Made by a program: the position numbers and the translations under genes. Below, piece after piece: positions 62,612 to 64,000 of a DNA stretch of 64,000 nucleotides (positions within the stretch are counted from its first letter, which is position 1; the number at the start of each line of letters is the position of its first letter). Under the pieces are notes generated by a model. It did not search any database and was not told where the DNA came from. It saw nothing but the letters and a program-made list of their open reading frames with translations. The stretch comes from Urophycis tenuis (taxonomy: Eukaryota > Chordata > Actinopteri > Gadiformes > Phycidae), in assembly GCA_036785325.1 (NCBI GenBank), contig JAXIVH010000020.1, positions 6,243,879 through 6,307,878 on the forward strand, written 5' to 3'.

Positions 62612-63464
62612 AATTGAAAAGTTGAAGGTATGTTTTTAGCTGCTGGGTAGACTTCAGTCAACCTGACGCAGTTTAGTCTGTGATCAACCAAATTGCTCGG
62701 GGATGGGCTCATTTTAAGCGGGGAAATCTAAGCTTTCCAACGGCGTATGGCAAGACTATATTGACTCATGGGTCATTGAAATACTAAGCTAATTAATTTG
62801 TGTTCTGTAAGGAAAGATTGATGTTAATTGAAACGTTGAAGGTATGTTTTTAGCTGCTGGGTAGACTTCAGTCAACCTGACGCAGTTTAGTCTGTGATCA
62901 ACCAGACTGCTCGCGGATGGGCTCATTTTAAGCGGGGAAATCTAAGCTTTCCAACGGCGTATGGAAAGACTATATTGACTCATGGGTCGTTGAAATACTA
63001 AGCTAATTAATTTGTGTTCTGTAAGGAAAGATTGATGTTAATTGAAACGTTGAAGGTATGTTTTTAGCTGCTGGGTAGACTTCAGTCAACCTGACGCAGT
63101 TTAGTCTGTGATCAACCAGACTGCTCGAGCATGGGCTCATTTTAAGCGGGGAAATCTAAGCTTTCCAACGGCGTATGGCAAGACTATATTCACTAAAGGG
63201 TCGTTGAAATACTAAGCTAATTAATTTGTGTTCTGTAAGGAAAGATTGATGTTAATTGAAACGTTGAAGGTATGTCTTTAGCTGCTGTGTAGACTTCAGT
63301 CAACCTGACGCAGATTTGTCTGTGAGCAACCAAATTGCTCGGAGATGGGCTCATTTTAAACGGGGAAATCTAAGCTTTCCAACGACGTATGGCATGACTA
63401 TATTTGCCCATGGGTCGTCGAAATAATAAGCTGATTCATATGTGTTCTGTTGGCTGTGGAAAGA
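62612..63464. repeat. 214-bp satellite array, block 20 (3 full monomers)
   Basis: Monomers start at 62638. The first is an A/B hybrid (AGTCTGTGATCAACC joined to AAATTGCTCGGGG) in which neither hairpin is intact. Confidence 0.96.
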
Positions 63465-64000
63465 AAATAGCACACAAGTCATACCAAGTCACCTTTATTT
63501 TTCAGTGATAAACATTAATAAATAAACAGTATGGACATTGTATAAACAGTTGTATAAAAAGTGTAAACGGTATGAACAGTGTTCTTATAAAAGATATCAA
63601 TATCAATACTGATCACGTGTGTATTTTATATTTCCAGGTTATTTGTTGATGAGCCAGAGCCTGTGACTCCCACCAACCGGCCCGTTCAGCCCACTGCGTT
63701 GTCGTCCTCCACCCGGCCGAAGCCTCCTGCGCCCACCCGCCTCCAGCCGAGGCCTCCTGCTGCGTCAGCCTGTGGCCCGCCCGCCCCCTGTGTCGGCAGC
63801 ACCCATACCGCTGGTCCTCCCCGCACAGCCACAGGCCCCCTCCGTCCTGCTTCGTGGGCCATCCTGCAGCTGTCTCTGCAGTCATCGTGTGTCAAAACCA
63901 TTCAAACTTGTATATGGTAACATTTCAAAATGACACCAGCATAAATGAGGACCTTGCAATAGGTTGTGTGTTACATGACCCCCCTGGCATACAGCTGTAT
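63465..64000. repeat. Complex unit 20, cut by the window end
   Basis: The left 536 bp of a unit; private CATATGTGTTC just upstream near 63437. The exon runs off the window. Confidence 0.92.
63638..64000 (+). pseudogene. Decayed internal exon, copy 20 (partial)
   Basis: First 363 bp of the exon with an intact 3' splice site; same sequence class as copy 18 as far as it is visible. Confidence 0.55.

Noticed and set aside
1..64000. Assembly artefact as the explanation of the whole pattern
   Set aside because: Blocks differ in monomer number, private substitutions and CA length, so the copies are not simple duplicates of one contig. Local collapse or over-duplication of the near-identical periods (units 1-2, 5-6) remains possible and would need reads to judge.

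Overview
The window is a eukaryotic satellite-DNA domain with no intact gene. It is built from two components. The first is a 214-bp tandem monomer, with about 193 complete copies plus 20 copies that are split. The second is a roughly 0.95-1.01-kb 'complex unit' that interrupts the monomer array 20 times, always at the same monomer phase (about position 183). Long CA/TA microsatellites, an exon bounded by canonical GT-AG splice signals, and layered segmental duplications point to an animal nuclear genome. The decayed exon reads through a stop as ...KYKCR*GSNSLEGLHAH..., which resembles from memory a motif in uncharacterised, possibly transposon-derived proteins common in fish. A teleost or other fish is therefore my best guess, held with low confidence and not searched.

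Layout: monomer blocks hold 8, 7, 43, 13, 7, 7, 12, 5, 16, 10, 5, 16, 10, 6, 6, 2, 7, 6, 4 and 3 complete monomers. They are separated by complex units starting near 1896, 4613, 15036, 18977, 21632, 24313, 28066, 30307, 34916, 38227, 40471, 45078, 48389, 50860, 53323, 54477, 57144, 59597, 61638 and 63465; the last is cut by the window end. Each complex unit holds, in order: an AT-rich intron-like stretch with a degenerate short repeat and TATA-like motifs, a 504-bp GC-rich pseudo-exon, an alternating purine-pyrimidine microsatellite of 74-136 bp, and about 180 bp of AT-rich sequence that runs back into a monomer.

History readable in the sequence: several nested tandem duplications of different sizes are visible. 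They are 2.72 kb (units 1 and 2), 4-, 5- and 8-monomer blocks inside 5623-15035, about 2.68 kb (units 5 and 6), 9.3 kb (units 3-4 against 6-7, minus one monomer) and 10.16 kb (three units plus 31 monomers, present twice between about 28842 and 49180). Every block between complex units is an exact multiple of 214 bp plus a constant, so exchange has stayed in register and net length change within monomers is absent.

The most unusual signal is inside the monomer. Two main sequence classes form different short hairpins at the same place (GAGCAA/TTGCTC or AGTCTG/CAGACT), and most other variants seen keep one of the two. Each monomer also carries a good 5' splice-site match (AAG|GTATGT) and a branch-point-like TACTAAG. 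No translated product, RNA gene, CRISPR array or intact mobile-element protein is supported.
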